Shown here piece by piece: positions 43,353 to 51,503 of a stretch of 64,000 nt of DNA. Origin of the DNA: Streptomyces sp. CB02009 (GTDB lineage Bacteria; Actinomycetota; Actinomycetes; Streptomycetales; Streptomycetaceae); contig NZ_LIVV01000008.1 of assembly GCF_001905825.1 (NCBI RefSeq), positions 186,001-250,000 of the forward strand, in the 5' to 3' direction. Position numbers and translations under genes: made by a program. A model generated the notes under the pieces. The model was not told where the DNA came from, searched no databases, and saw nothing but the letters and a program-made list of their open reading frames with translations. The first letter of the stretch is position 1, and each line of letters starts with the position of its first letter.

Positions 43353-43479
43353 GCTGCTTCCTCCCACTACGTGCCCCACGTGATTGCTTCGGTCCTCCCC
43401 CCATCCTCCCGCGTGCCCCCCTCCCCGCCCAAGGGCGGCCCTCGGCCGACATGCGGCTGTCACATGACGGGGGCGACCT

Positions 43480-43500
43480 GGGGTGGTGATCGACCACCCC
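43480..43500. other. Short palindrome upstream of tRNA-Leu
   Basis: GGGGTGGT-GATCG-ACCACCCC, 8-bp arms, in the 208-base region between the M20 gene and the tRNA. Could be an operator or a weak terminator; nothing else is seen there. Confidence 0.35.
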
Positions 43501-43560
43501 GAATGTTTGCTATGGTTTTCCTCGTCGGAAGGGCCCAGCGGCCAGGAAGACAGACACCTT

Positions 43561-43648
43561 GTCCGGGTGGCGGAATGGCAGACGCGCTAGCTTGAGGTGC
43601 TAGTGCCCTTTATCGGGCGTGGGGGTTCAAGTCCCCCCTCGGACACCA
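43561..43648 (+). tRNA. tRNA-Leu(GAG)
   Basis: Acceptor stem GTCCGGG pairs with CTCGGAC (one G-U), followed by discriminator A and an encoded CCA. The anticodon stem CTAGC/GCTAG encloses TTGAGGT, giving anticodon GAG (codon CTC). The long variable arm (TGCCCTTTATCGGGCG) marks a class II tRNA, and the T arm is GGGGGTTCAAGTCCCCC. A terminator hairpin follows five bases later. Confidence 0.96.
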
Positions 43649-43652
43649 CAGG

Positions 43653-43683
43653 AAGTCCCGGTCGATCTCATCGACCGGGACTT
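43653..43683 (+). terminator. Terminator of tRNA-Leu
   Basis: Perfect 14-bp stem AAGTCCCGGTCGAT / ATCGACCGGGACTT with loop CTC, followed by TTCGG. Confidence 0.9.
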
Positions 43684-43717
43684 TCGGCATGAGTACGCGC
43701 AGTCACGAGGCGGAGCC

Positions 43718-44644
43718 GTGAGACGGAGAGCGAAGGCGCCGGTCGCGCCGTTGCCGCAGCGGGACGGGATCGATCCCGTGCGGCTGCGGCTGCCGGAGGA
43801 TCCGGGCGGGGCCTGGGCGACCGTGCAGGAGTACCTGGTCGACCGGTACGGGGTGGCCGTCGGTGCCGGGCGGGTCGAGGAGATGCTCGGTGAGGGCCGG
43901 TTCGTCGGGGTCGACGGGCCGGCGGCCGGGGGCGATCCGTACACCGCGGGCAGGTACCTCTGGTTCCACCGGGACTTTCCGGTGGAGGAGCCGGTGCCGT
44001 TCCCCGTCGGGGTGGTCCACCGGGACGAGCGGATCGTCGTCGCGGACAAGCCGCACTTCCTCGCCACCATGCCCCGGGGGCGGCACGTCACGGAGACCGC
44101 GCTCGCGCGGCTGCGGCGGGAGCTGGGGCTCCCGTCGCTGCAGCCCGCGCACCGGCTCGACCGGCTGACGGCGGGCCTGGTGCTCTGTGTCGTACGTCCG
44201 GAGGACCGGGGGGCGTACCAGACGCTGTTCCGGGACCGGCTGGTGCGCAAGGAGTACGAGGCGGTGGCGCCGTACGACCCGGCGGTGGGGCTGCCGGTGA
44301 CGGTGCGCAGCCGGATCGAGAAGGAGCGCGGGGTGATGGCCGCCCGGGAGGTGCCGGGCGAGCCGAACAGCGAGAGCCGGATCGCGCTCGTGGAGCGGCG
44401 GGGCGGGCTCGGGCGGTACCGGCTGGTGCCGGAGACCGGGCGGACGCATCAGCTGCGGGTGCACATGAACGCGCTGGGGCTGCCGATCCTGCACGATCCG
44501 ATCTATCCGGTGGTCCGTGAGGACGGGCCGGAGGACTTCCGGCGTCCGCTGCAACTGCTGGCGCGGACGCTGGAGTTCACCGACCCGTTCACGGGTGTCG
44601 AGAGGCGTTTCGAGAGCCGGTCGGCTCTCAGTGGCCTCGGTTGA
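43718..44644 (+). CDS. RluA-family pseudouridine synthase
   Basis: Converts specific uridines of rRNA or tRNA to pseudouridine. The 308-residue protein has the catalytic motif PAHRLDRLTAGLVLCVV (Asp of HRLDR), VVHRDERIVVADKPHFLATMPRG near the N-terminus of the fold and ETGRTHQLRVHMNALGLPILHDPIY, the second family signature. The reading frame stays open through the tRNA, so the start must be later; I chose GTG 43718, preceded by GCGGAGCC. Its stop lies inside the convergent metallo-hydrolase gene: the two coding regions overlap by 17 bases tail to tail. Target position unknown. Confidence 0.9.
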   Translation: MRRRAKAPVAPLPQRDGIDPVRLRLPEDPGGAWATVQEYLVDRYGVAVGAGRVEEMLGEGRFVGVDGPAAGGDPYTAGRYLWFHRDFPVEEPVPFPVGVVHRDERIVVADKPHFLATMPRGRHVTETALARLRRELGLPSLQPAHRLDRLTAGLVLCVVRPEDRGAYQTLFRDRLVRKEYEAVAPYDPAVGLPVTVRSRIEKERGVMAAREVPGEPNSESRIALVERRGGLGRYRLVPETGRTHQLRVHMNALGLPILHDPIYPVVREDGPEDFRRPLQLLARTLEFTDPFTGVERRFESRSALSGLG

Positions 44645-45257
44645 TCCATTCCTGGAGGTGCGGGGCCTCGGCGCCGATCGTGGTGCTGTCGCCGTGGCCG
44701 GTGCGGACCACCGTCTCCGGCGGGAGGGTGAGGAGCTTCTCGCGGATCGAGTCCACGATCGTCGGGAAGTCCGAGAAGGACCGGCCGGTGGCGCCGGGGC
44801 CGCCCTGGAAGAGGGTGTCGCCGGTGAAGACCGTGCCCAGGTCGGGGGCGTACAGGCAGATGCCGCCGGGGGCGTGACCTGGGGTGTGCAGGACCGTGAG
44901 GTCGGTGCCGGCGATGGTGAGGACCTGGCCGTCGGCGAGTTCGCCGTCGGGGCTGTGGTCGGGGTGGGTCTGCTTCCACAGCGGCTGGTCGGCCGAGTGG
45001 AGCAGGATGCGGGCGCCGGTGGCGGCCGCGAGCGCCGGGGCCGCGTCGATGTGGTCGTTGTGGGCGTGGGTGCAGACGATGGCGCGCAGGGCGCGGCCGT
45101 CGAGGGCGGCGAGGATGGCCTCGGCGTCGTGGGCGGCGTCGATGACGATCGCCTCGCTGTCGTCGCCGACGATCCAGACGTTGTTGTCGACGTCCCAGGT
45201 GCCGCCGTCGAGGCTGAAGGTGCCGGAGGTGACGAGGTGGTCGATGCGGGCGGCCAT
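44628..45257 (-). CDS. Metallo-beta-lactamase-fold hydrolase (glyoxalase II-like), coupled to mscR
   Basis: Dinuclear zinc hydrolase. The 209-residue product contains CTHAHNDHIDAAPAL (the HxHxDH zinc motif), VLHTPGHAPGGICLY, FTGDTLFQGG and RTGHGDSTT, all the usual metal ligands. Its ATG overlaps the mscR stop by one base (TGATG), so translation is coupled. That pairing makes a thioesterase acting on S-formylmycothiol, or a similar mycothiol ester, the best inference: mscR makes the ester and this enzyme would release formate and mycothiol. Confidence 0.9.
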   Translation of the reverse strand: MAARIDHLVTSGTFSLDGGTWDVDNNVWIVGDDSEAIVIDAAHDAEAILAALDGRALRAIVCTHAHNDHIDAAPALAAATGARILLHSADQPLWKQTHPDHSPDGELADGQVLTIAGTDLTVLHTPGHAPGGICLYAPDLGTVFTGDTLFQGGPGATGRSFSDFPTIVDSIREKLLTLPPETVVRTGHGDSTTIGAEAPHLQEWINRGH

Positions 45258-46342
45258 CAGAACACCACCACCGAGCGCAGGACGTCGCCCTCGTGCATGC
45301 GGCCGAAGGCCTTCTCGACGTCGCCGAGGCCGATGGTCTCGGTGACGAAGGCGGCGAGGTCGATGCGGCCCTGCTGGTGCAGGTCGACGAGCATCGGGAA
45401 GTCGCGGGAGGGCAGGCAGTCGCCGTACCAGGAGGACTTGAGCGCGCCGCCGCGGCCGAAGACGTCGAGGAGCGGGAGCTCCAGCTTCATCTCGGGGGTG
45501 GGGACGCCGACGAGGACGACGGTGCCGGCGAGGTCGCGGGCGTAGAAGGCCTGCTGGTAGGTCTCGGGGCGGCCGACGGCCTCGATGACGACGTCGGCGC
45601 CGAAGCCCCCGGTGAGCTCGCGGATCGCTTCGACGGGGTCGGTGGAGCGGGAGTTGACGGTGTGGGTGGCGCCCATCGCCTTCGCCGTCTCCAGCTTCCG
45701 GTCGTCGATGTCGACGGCGATGATCTTCGCGGCTCCGGCGAGGCGGGAGCCGACGACCGCCGCGTCGCCGACGCCGCCGCAGCCGATGACGGCGACGGTG
45801 TCGCCGCGGCCGACGTTCCCGGTGTTGATCGCGGCGCCGATGCCGGCCATCACGCCGCAGCCGAGGAGGCCCGCGACCTCGGGGGCGACGGCGGGGTCGA
45901 CCTTGGTGCACTGGCCGGAGGCGACGAGGGTCTTCTCGGCGAAGGCGCCGATGCCGAGGGCCGGGGACAGCTCCGTGCCGTCGAGCAGGGTCATCCGCTG
46001 CTTGGCGTTGTGGGTGTCGAAGCAGTACCAGGGGCGGCCGCGCAGACAGGCGCGGCACTGGCCGCACACCGCGCGCCAGTTGAGGATCACGAAGTCGCCG
46101 GGCTCGACGTCGGTGACGCCCTCGCCGACCGACTCGACGATTCCGGCGGCCTCGTGGCCGAGCAGGAAGGGGAACTCGTCGTTGATCGCGCCCTGCTTGT
46201 AGTGGAGATCGGTGTGGCAGACGCCACAGGCCTGGATCTTCACGACGGCCTCGCCGGGGCCGGGATCGGGGATCACGATCGTCTCGACCCGTACCGGTTC
46301 GTTCCTGCCGGGGGCGATGACCCCCTGGACGTGCTGCGGCAT
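45257..46342 (-). CDS. mscR: S-(hydroxymethyl)mycothiol dehydrogenase (formaldehyde detoxification, nitrosomycothiol reductase)
   Basis: Zinc- and NAD-dependent class III-type alcohol dehydrogenase that uses mycothiol in place of glutathione. The 361-residue protein has the catalytic zinc ligands in ACGVCHTDLHYKQG and LLGHEAAGIVESVGEGV, the structural zinc Cys set CGQCRACLRGRPWYC, the nucleotide loop VIGCGGVGDAAVVGSRLAGA and a C-terminal VVVF. Length and sequence (MPQHVQGVIAPGRNEPV) fit mycobacterial MscR/AdhE2. GGAAGGGAA precedes the ATG 46342. It heads a two-gene operon with the metallo-hydrolase. Confidence 0.92.
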   Translation of the reverse strand: MPQHVQGVIAPGRNEPVRVETIVIPDPGPGEAVVKIQACGVCHTDLHYKQGAINDEFPFLLGHEAAGIVESVGEGVTDVEPGDFVILNWRAVCGQCRACLRGRPWYCFDTHNAKQRMTLLDGTELSPALGIGAFAEKTLVASGQCTKVDPAVAPEVAGLLGCGVMAGIGAAINTGNVGRGDTVAVIGCGGVGDAAVVGSRLAGAAKIIAVDIDDRKLETAKAMGATHTVNSRSTDPVEAIRELTGGFGADVVIEAVGRPETYQQAFYARDLAGTVVLVGVPTPEMKLELPLLDVFGRGGALKSSWYGDCLPSRDFPMLVDLHQQGRIDLAAFVTETIGLGDVEKAFGRMHEGDVLRSVVVF

Positions 46343-46407
46343 CGCGAACTTCCCTTCCTCCGACCGGATCTTGTAAGGCTCTTGCGTACCACTATCTCCT
46401 GACAAAA

Positions 46408-46446
46408 GGCGAGACCCCCGCAGGCCGTGCCTGCGGGGGTCTCGCC
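46408..46446 (-). terminator. Terminator of the permease gene
   Basis: Perfect 18-bp stem, core GGCGAGACCCCCGCAGGC, with a 3-base loop CGT, placed 17 bases past the permease stop. Confidence 0.9.
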
Positions 46447-46463
46447 GTTCCCGTGGGGGGAGG

Positions 46464-47921
46464 TCAGCCGCGGTTCGCCGCGGCGGTCGTACGGACCCGC
46501 TTGCGGACGAGGAACCAGCCGCCGACCAGGGCCGCCGCGATGAGCGGCAGACAGTTGACGGTGGTGCGGCTGATGCCGCCGTCCATCCACATGAGGACGA
46601 GGACGGAGCCGAGGAAGACGAGCGTCACGATCTGGGTGTACGGGGCCCAGGGCAGCTTGTAGCCGGGGCGGGACAGCTTGCCCTCCTGGGCGTTGCGCCA
46701 GAACAGGAGCGAGCAGACCATGATCATGGCCCAGGTGCCGATGATGCCGATGGAGGCGAAGTTGAGGACCAGTTCGAAGGCCTCGCCGGGCATCACGTAG
46801 TTGAGCGCGACGCCCATGACGCCGAAGGCGGCGGTGAGCAGGATGCCGCCGTAGGGGACGCCGCCCTTGTTCATGACGCCGGTGAACTTCGGCGCGGAGC
46901 CGGAGAGCGACATGGAGCGCAGGATGCGGCCGGTGGAGTAGAGGCCCGAGTTGAGGCTGGAGAGCGCGGCCGTGAGGACGACGAGGTTCATCACGCCGGC
47001 GGCGCCGGGGATGCCCAGCTTGTCGAAGACGGTGACGAAGGGGCTCTGGTCGCCGGAGTACGCGGTGTACGGGAGGATCAGCGCGAGCAGGACGACGGAG
47101 CCGACGTAGAAGAGGCCCACGCGCCACATGATCGAGTTGATCGCCTTCGGCATGATCTTCTCGGGGTTCTCGGTCTCGCCCGCGGCGACGCCGCACAGTT
47201 CGACGGAGGCGTAGGCGAACACGACGCCCTGGATGAGCAGCAGCATCGGCATCATGCCGTTGGGGAAGATGCCGCCGTTGTCGGTGATGTTCGCGAGGCC
47301 CGGGGTGCTGCCGCCGACGTCGTGGGAGGTCACGATGAGGAAGATGCCGATCAGCATGAAGGCGACGAGCGCGCCCACCTTGATGATCGCGAACCAGAAC
47401 TCCATCTCGCCGAAGTACTTCACGGAGATGAGGTTGGCGGCGAGGACGACCGCGAGGGCGATCAGCGCGAGGATCCACTGCGGGACGTCGCTGAACATCG
47501 ACCAGAAGTGGGCGTAGGTCGCGGCCGCGGTGATGTCGGCGACGGCGGTGGTCGACCAGTTGAGGAAGTACAGCCAGCCGGCCGTGTAGGCGCCCTTCTC
47601 GCCCATGAACTCACGGGCGTAGGAGACGAAGGCGCCGGACGAGGGGCGGTAGAGCACGAGCTCGCCGAGGGCCCGCACGACGAAGAAGGCGAAGACGCCG
47701 CAGACCGCGTACGCGATGAAGAGGGAGGGGCCCGCCTGGGCCATCCGGCCGCCGGCGCCCAGGAAGAGGCCGGTGCCGATCGCGCCGCCGATGGCGATCA
47801 TGTTGATGTGGCGGGACTTGAGGTCCTTGCGGTATCCGGCGTCGCCGGCGTCGACGTGGGGGGCGGCCGGGTTCGCCGTGGCGGCGGACAGCGGGTCGGC
47901 CGCGATGACGCGGTCACTCAT
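46464..47921 (-). CDS. Amino acid permease, asparagine-permease-like (APC superfamily)
   Basis: Proton-coupled amino acid importer with 12 predicted membrane helices. The 485-residue protein opens its transport core with LKSRHINMIAIGGAIGTGLFLGAGGRMAQAGPS, the APC signature, followed by ALGELVLYRPSSGAFVSYAREFMG, ENPEKIMPKAINSIMWRV and SSLNSGLYSTGRILRSMS. The pattern is nearest to AnsP/GabP-type permeases; L-asparagine is a reasonable guess but the substrate is not proven by sequence. ATG 47921 has AAGG twelve bases upstream, a weak site. It is followed by a strong terminator before mscR. Confidence 0.88.
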   Translation of the reverse strand: MSDRVIAADPLSAATANPAAPHVDAGDAGYRKDLKSRHINMIAIGGAIGTGLFLGAGGRMAQAGPSLFIAYAVCGVFAFFVVRALGELVLYRPSSGAFVSYAREFMGEKGAYTAGWLYFLNWSTTAVADITAAATYAHFWSMFSDVPQWILALIALAVVLAANLISVKYFGEMEFWFAIIKVGALVAFMLIGIFLIVTSHDVGGSTPGLANITDNGGIFPNGMMPMLLLIQGVVFAYASVELCGVAAGETENPEKIMPKAINSIMWRVGLFYVGSVVLLALILPYTAYSGDQSPFVTVFDKLGIPGAAGVMNLVVLTAALSSLNSGLYSTGRILRSMSLSGSAPKFTGVMNKGGVPYGGILLTAAFGVMGVALNYVMPGEAFELVLNFASIGIIGTWAMIMVCSLLFWRNAQEGKLSRPGYKLPWAPYTQIVTLVFLGSVLVLMWMDGGISRTTVNCLPLIAAALVGGWFLVRKRVRTTAAANRG

Positions 47922-48106
47922 GGACTGGTTCGCCTTCGTGAGGGGGCTGTGCGGTACCCGGCCGTGCCTGGTGGGGGGTCACCCCGGCACGGCCAGCGCA
48001 CATCCTCACGGCAAGGAGCGGCAAATGACTGTGGCGCATGTCACTGAACGCCCGTATTTGAGCTAGTTCAGAGCTTGGCAGTGTCTTGATTGGGCCTGGC
48101 GGACAC

Positions 48107-48808
48107 CTACGGGGCGAGGACGTCCAGCTCCTGGAGGGCGCCGACCGCGATCTGCCGGGTGAGCTCCTCCGCGCGGGCCGCGTCCCGCTCCCGTACGGCC
48201 TCGGCGACCTGGACGTGGAGGGTCACGGCGGCCGGGTCGGGGTCCTCGAACATCACGTGGTGGTGGGTGCGGCCGGTGAGGACCTCGGCGACGACGTCGC
48301 CGAGGCGGGCGAACATCTCGTTCCCCGAGGCGTTGAGCACGACCCGGTGGAAGGCGATGTCGTGGACGAGGTACTCCTCCAGGCGCCGGCCGCGCGAGGT
48401 GGCGACCATGCCGAGGGCGTGCTCGGTGAGCTCGCGGCACTGCTCGGGGGTGGCGTTCTCGGCGGCCAGGCCGGCGGCGACGGGCTCGACGGCCGAGCGG
48501 AGCACGGTGAGCGAGCGGAGCTGGCGGGGCCGGTCGGCGCCGGCCAGCCGCCAGCGGATGACCTGGGGGTCGTACACGTTCCAGCCGGCGATGGGGAGGA
48601 CGGTCACGCCGACGCGGCGACGGGACTCGACGAGGTGCATGGACTCCAGGACGCGGACGACCTCCCGGACCACCGTCCTGGACACGTCGAAGCGCTGGGC
48701 GAGCTCGTCGGTGCGCAGCACGGTGCCCGGCGGGTACTCCCCCGCGGTGATCGCGAGACCCAGGGTGGCGAGGACCTGCGAGTGAAGCCCCTGGGCCGGT
48801 GTCGTCAT
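48107..48808 (-). CDS. gntR: FadR-subfamily GntR regulator (gluconate operon)
   Basis: Probable repressor of the divergent gluconate genes. The 233-residue protein has an N-terminal winged helix (LRTDELAQRFDVSRTVVREVVRVLESMHLVESRRRVGVTVLP) and an all-helical FCD effector domain with the metal-binding His/Asp positions in VHDIAFHRVVLNASGN and HHHVMFEDPDPAAVTLHVQV. Start ATG 48808 has no Shine-Dalgarno; TAGGCT ends seven bases before it. It is head-to-head with gntK; a 17-bp palindrome with the FadR-type core GT-N3-AC lies between them. Confidence 0.9.
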   Translation of the reverse strand: MTTPAQGLHSQVLATLGLAITAGEYPPGTVLRTDELAQRFDVSRTVVREVVRVLESMHLVESRRRVGVTVLPIAGWNVYDPQVIRWRLAGADRPRQLRSLTVLRSAVEPVAAGLAAENATPEQCRELTEHALGMVATSRGRRLEEYLVHDIAFHRVVLNASGNEMFARLGDVVAEVLTGRTHHHVMFEDPDPAAVTLHVQVAEAVRERDAARAEELTRQIAVGALQELDVLAP

Positions 48809-48815
48809 GGTGGCA

Positions 48816-48821
48816 AGCCTA
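48816..48821 (-). promoter_or_regulatory. -10 hexamer TAGGCT, seven bases before gntR ATG (leaderless)
   Basis: TAGGCT-N7-ATG, no Shine-Dalgarno. Confidence 0.55.
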
Positions 48822-48853
48822 TGCGCGCTCGCGGGGATGATCACATCGGGAAT

Positions 48854-48870
48854 TAAAAGTACTACTTTTA
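48854..48870. promoter_or_regulatory. Putative GntR operator, 17-bp palindrome
   Basis: TAAAAGTACTACTTTTA is perfect around a central C and contains GTACTAC, the GT-N3-AC core of FadR-type operators. It is in the gntR/gntK divergent region and is strikingly AT-rich for this DNA. Confidence 0.65.
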
Positions 48871-48955
48871 TGTCACAGCCTCTTGAATACGTCGTACCCA
48901 ATGGGTTTCATGGGCGCGACGGATCGATGTCGAAGAAGACAGCGAGGCACCACCC

Positions 48956-49483
48956 ATGAGCACCACCCCCCAGCCCGGAACGACGACGGTCGTCGTCGTG
49001 ATGGGCGTCGCCGGGACCGGGAAGACCACGATCGGCCCGCTGGTCGCCGACGCCCTCGGCCTCCCCTACGCCGAGGGCGACGACTTCCACCCGGCGGCGA
49101 ACGTGGCCAAGATGTCGGCCGGCACCCCCCTGGACGACAGCGACCGCGCGCCGTGGCTGGACGCCATCGGCGCCTGGGCGCACGACCGGGCCGGGCTCGG
49201 CGGTGTGGTGAGCAGCTCCGCGCTGAAGCGCAGCTACCGGGACCGGCTCCGCGCGGCGGCCCCCGGTGTGGTCTTCCTCCATCTGACCGGCGACCGGGAG
49301 CTGATCGAGCAGCGCATGGGGGCCCGCAAGGGCCACTTCATGCCGACGGCGCTCCTCGACTCCCAGTTCGCCACCCTGCAGCCGCTGCAGGAGGACGAGG
49401 CCGGCGTCGCCGTCGACGTCTCCGGCACCCCCGAGGAGATCGCCGCCCGGGCCGCCGCCGCGCTGCGCGGCCTCGCCGGCTGA
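48956..49483 (+). CDS. gntK: Gluconokinase
   Basis: Phosphorylates gluconate to 6-phosphogluconate, feeding the pentose phosphate pathway. The 175-residue product is a P-loop kinase: VVVMGVAGTGKTTIG (Walker A), YAEGDDFHPAANVAKMSAGTPLDDSDRAPWL (gluconate-binding part), SSALKRSYRDRLR and RKGHFMPTALLDSQFATL (lid). Length is usual for GntK. GAGG lies nine bases before the ATG. It is followed 63 bases later by the permease gene; the two form an operon divergent from gntR. Confidence 0.96.
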   Translation: MSTTPQPGTTTVVVVMGVAGTGKTTIGPLVADALGLPYAEGDDFHPAANVAKMSAGTPLDDSDRAPWLDAIGAWAHDRAGLGGVVSSSALKRSYRDRLRAAAPGVVFLHLTGDRELIEQRMGARKGHFMPTALLDSQFATLQPLQEDEAGVAVDVSGTPEEIAARAAAALRGLAG

Positions 49484-49546
49484 TCCCCCTCCCGTCCCCG
49501 TCCCCGTCCCCGTCCCGTTCCCCCCGCTCGTACGAAGGACACCACC

Positions 49547-50944
49547 GTGACCAGTCTCAGCGTCGAGATCCTGGCAGCGGACGCCGCCGAACCGATCACC
49601 TCGGCAGGCAACGCCCAGCTCGGCATCGCCGTACTCGCCGGCATCGCCGTCATCGTCGTGCTCATCACCAAGTTCAAGCTGCACGCCTTCCTGGCGCTGA
49701 CCATCGGGTCGCTCGCCCTCGGCGCGTTCGCCGGTGCGCCGCTCGCGGACACCATCAAGTCCTTCACCACGGGCCTCGGCAACACCGTGGCCGGCGTGGG
49801 CGTCCTGATCGCGCTCGGCGCGATCCTCGGCAAGCTGCTCGCCGACTCGGGCGGCGCCGACCAGATCGTCGACACGATCCTCGCGAAGGCGAGCGGCCGG
49901 GCGATGCCCTGGGCCATGGTCCTGATCGCCTCGGTGATCGGTCTGCCGCTCTTCTTCGAGGTCGGCATCGTGCTGCTGATCCCGGTGGTGCTGCTCGTCG
50001 CCAAGCGCGGCAACTACTCCCTGATGCGGATCGGCATCCCGGCCCTCGCCGGCCTCTCCGTGATGCACGGCCTCATCCCGCCGCACCCCGGCCCGCTCGT
50101 CGCCATCGACGCGGTCGGCGCCAACCTGGGCGTCACCCTGGCCCTCGGCCTCGTCGTCGCGATACCGACCGTGATCATCGCCGGTCCGCTGTTCGCCCGG
50201 TACGCGGCCCGCTGGGTCGACATCCCGGCCCCCGAGAACATGATCCCGACGCGCCCCTCCGAGGACCTGGAGAAGCGCCCCGGCTTCGGCGTCACCGTCG
50301 CGACCGTCATGCTGCCCGTCGTCCTCATGCTGGTGAAGGCGCTCGTCGACATCGTCGTCGACGACCCGGAGAACGGCGTCCAGAAGGTCACCGACGTCAT
50401 CGGCTCCCCGCTGATCGCCCTCCTCGCCGCCGTCATCGTCGGCATGTTCACCCTGGGCCGCGCGGCCGGCTTCACCAAGGAGCGGCTGTCCACGACCGTC
50501 GAGAAGTCGCTCGCCCCGATCGCGGGCGTGCTGCTGATCGTCGGCGCGGGGGGCGGCTTCAAGCAGACCCTGATCGACATCGGCGTCGGCCAGATGATCC
50601 TGGACTTCTCCGAGAACTGGTCCATCCCGGCCCTGCTGCTCGCCTGGCTGATCGCCGTCGCGATCCGCCTGGCGACGGGTTCCGCGACCGTGGCGACGAT
50701 CTCGGCGGCGGGGCTCGTGGCTCCGCTGGCGGCGGGCATGTCGACGACCGAGACGGCGCTGCTCGTGCTCGCGATCGGCGCGGGTTCGCTCTTCTTCAGC
50801 CACGTCAACGACGCCGGGTTCTGGCTGGTGAAGGAGTACTTCGGCATGACCGTCGGCCAGACGATCAAGACCTGGTCGGTGATGGAGACGATCATCTCCG
50901 TCGTGGGCATCGGCTTCGTGCTGCTGCTGTCGCTGGTGTTGTAG
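49547..50944 (+). CDS. gntP: Gluconate:H+ symporter (GntP family)
   Basis: Gluconate uptake permease. The 465-residue membrane protein has about 12 helices with GntP family segments GLGNTVAGVGVLIALGAILGKLL, FFEVGIVLLIPVVLLVAKRG, HGLIPPHPGPLVAIDAVGANLG and RLATGSATVATISAAGLVAPL, and FFSHVNDAGFWLVKEYFG near the C-terminus. GTG 49547 is preceded by GAAGGA. With gntK and gntR it makes a complete gluconate uptake and phosphorylation unit. Confidence 0.96.
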   Translation: MTSLSVEILAADAAEPITSAGNAQLGIAVLAGIAVIVVLITKFKLHAFLALTIGSLALGAFAGAPLADTIKSFTTGLGNTVAGVGVLIALGAILGKLLADSGGADQIVDTILAKASGRAMPWAMVLIASVIGLPLFFEVGIVLLIPVVLLVAKRGNYSLMRIGIPALAGLSVMHGLIPPHPGPLVAIDAVGANLGVTLALGLVVAIPTVIIAGPLFARYAARWVDIPAPENMIPTRPSEDLEKRPGFGVTVATVMLPVVLMLVKALVDIVVDDPENGVQKVTDVIGSPLIALLAAVIVGMFTLGRAAGFTKERLSTTVEKSLAPIAGVLLIVGAGGGFKQTLIDIGVGQMILDFSENWSIPALLLAWLIAVAIRLATGSATVATISAAGLVAPLAAGMSTTETALLVLAIGAGSLFFSHVNDAGFWLVKEYFGMTVGQTIKTWSVMETIISVVGIGFVLLLSLVL

Positions 50945-50999
50945 CCCGGCGCCTCCGATACGGCTCCGAGGGCCGGTCACGGCTGACAGACTGTCGGCC

Positions 51000-51431
51000 A
51001 TGACCGGCCCTCACGCGCTGAAGCCCTTCCTCCTCGCCTTCCCCGGCCCCCTGCGGGACCGGCTCGTCGCGGCGGTCCTCTCCGGCGAGAAGACCGCCAC
51101 GACAGGGCTCCTCGTGGAGTACGAGGTCGAGAACGAGGAGCTGCCGGAGGCGGGCGAGCGCTCGGCCCTGATCGACTCGGACGGCCGCGAGGTGGCGGTC
51201 GTGGAGATCACGGAGGTCGAGGTCCTGCCCCTGGGCAGCGCGGACCTGCGGCTCGCGCTCGACGAGGGCGAGGGCTTCCTGTCGGTCGCGGACTGGCGCG
51301 CGGCGCACGAACGGTTCTGGCACAGCGCGGAGATGCGGGAGGGACTGGGGGACCCCGGGTTCGTGGTGGACGACACGACGATGGTGGTGGTGGAGCGGTT
51401 CAGGGTGGTGGAGGCGGTCCGGGAGTCCTGA
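51000..51431 (+). CDS. ASCH-domain protein
   Basis: A small PUA-like RNA-binding-fold protein; some relatives are amidohydrolases or RNases. The 143-residue product contains the ASCH signature LSGEKTATTGLLVEYEVENEELPEAGERSALID (read in parts: GEKTATTGL is the key element) and DWRAAHERFWHS. It has no membrane or signal segment. It follows gntP by 55 bases but has its own weak start context, so membership of the gluconate operon is uncertain. Its stop lies inside a 21-bp tandem repeat. Confidence 0.85.
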   Translation: MTGPHALKPFLLAFPGPLRDRLVAAVLSGEKTATTGLLVEYEVENEELPEAGERSALIDSDGREVAVVEITEVEVLPLGSADLRLALDEGEGFLSVADWRAAHERFWHSAEMREGLGDPGFVVDDTTMVVVERFRVVEAVRES

Positions 51432-51500
51432 GCCGGGAGCCCTGGTCCCTGAGCCGTGAGCCCTGGTCCCTGAGCCGGGAGCCAGGAGTCCTGAGCCGGG
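51427..51500. repeat. 21-bp tandem repeat, three and a half copies
   Basis: The unit CCTGAGCCGGGAGCCCTGGT plus one base repeats at exactly 21-base spacing, with copy 3 diverged at its end and a partial fourth copy. It spans the ASCH stop codon and ends just before the convergent FAD dehydrogenase stop. Confidence 0.88.
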
Positions 51501-51503
51501 GCC

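Noticed and set aside
43619..43717. Pseudouridine synthase start inside the tRNA-Leu gene
   Set aside because: The open frame begins within the tRNA, which is structurally certain; a later GTG with a ribosome site is used.
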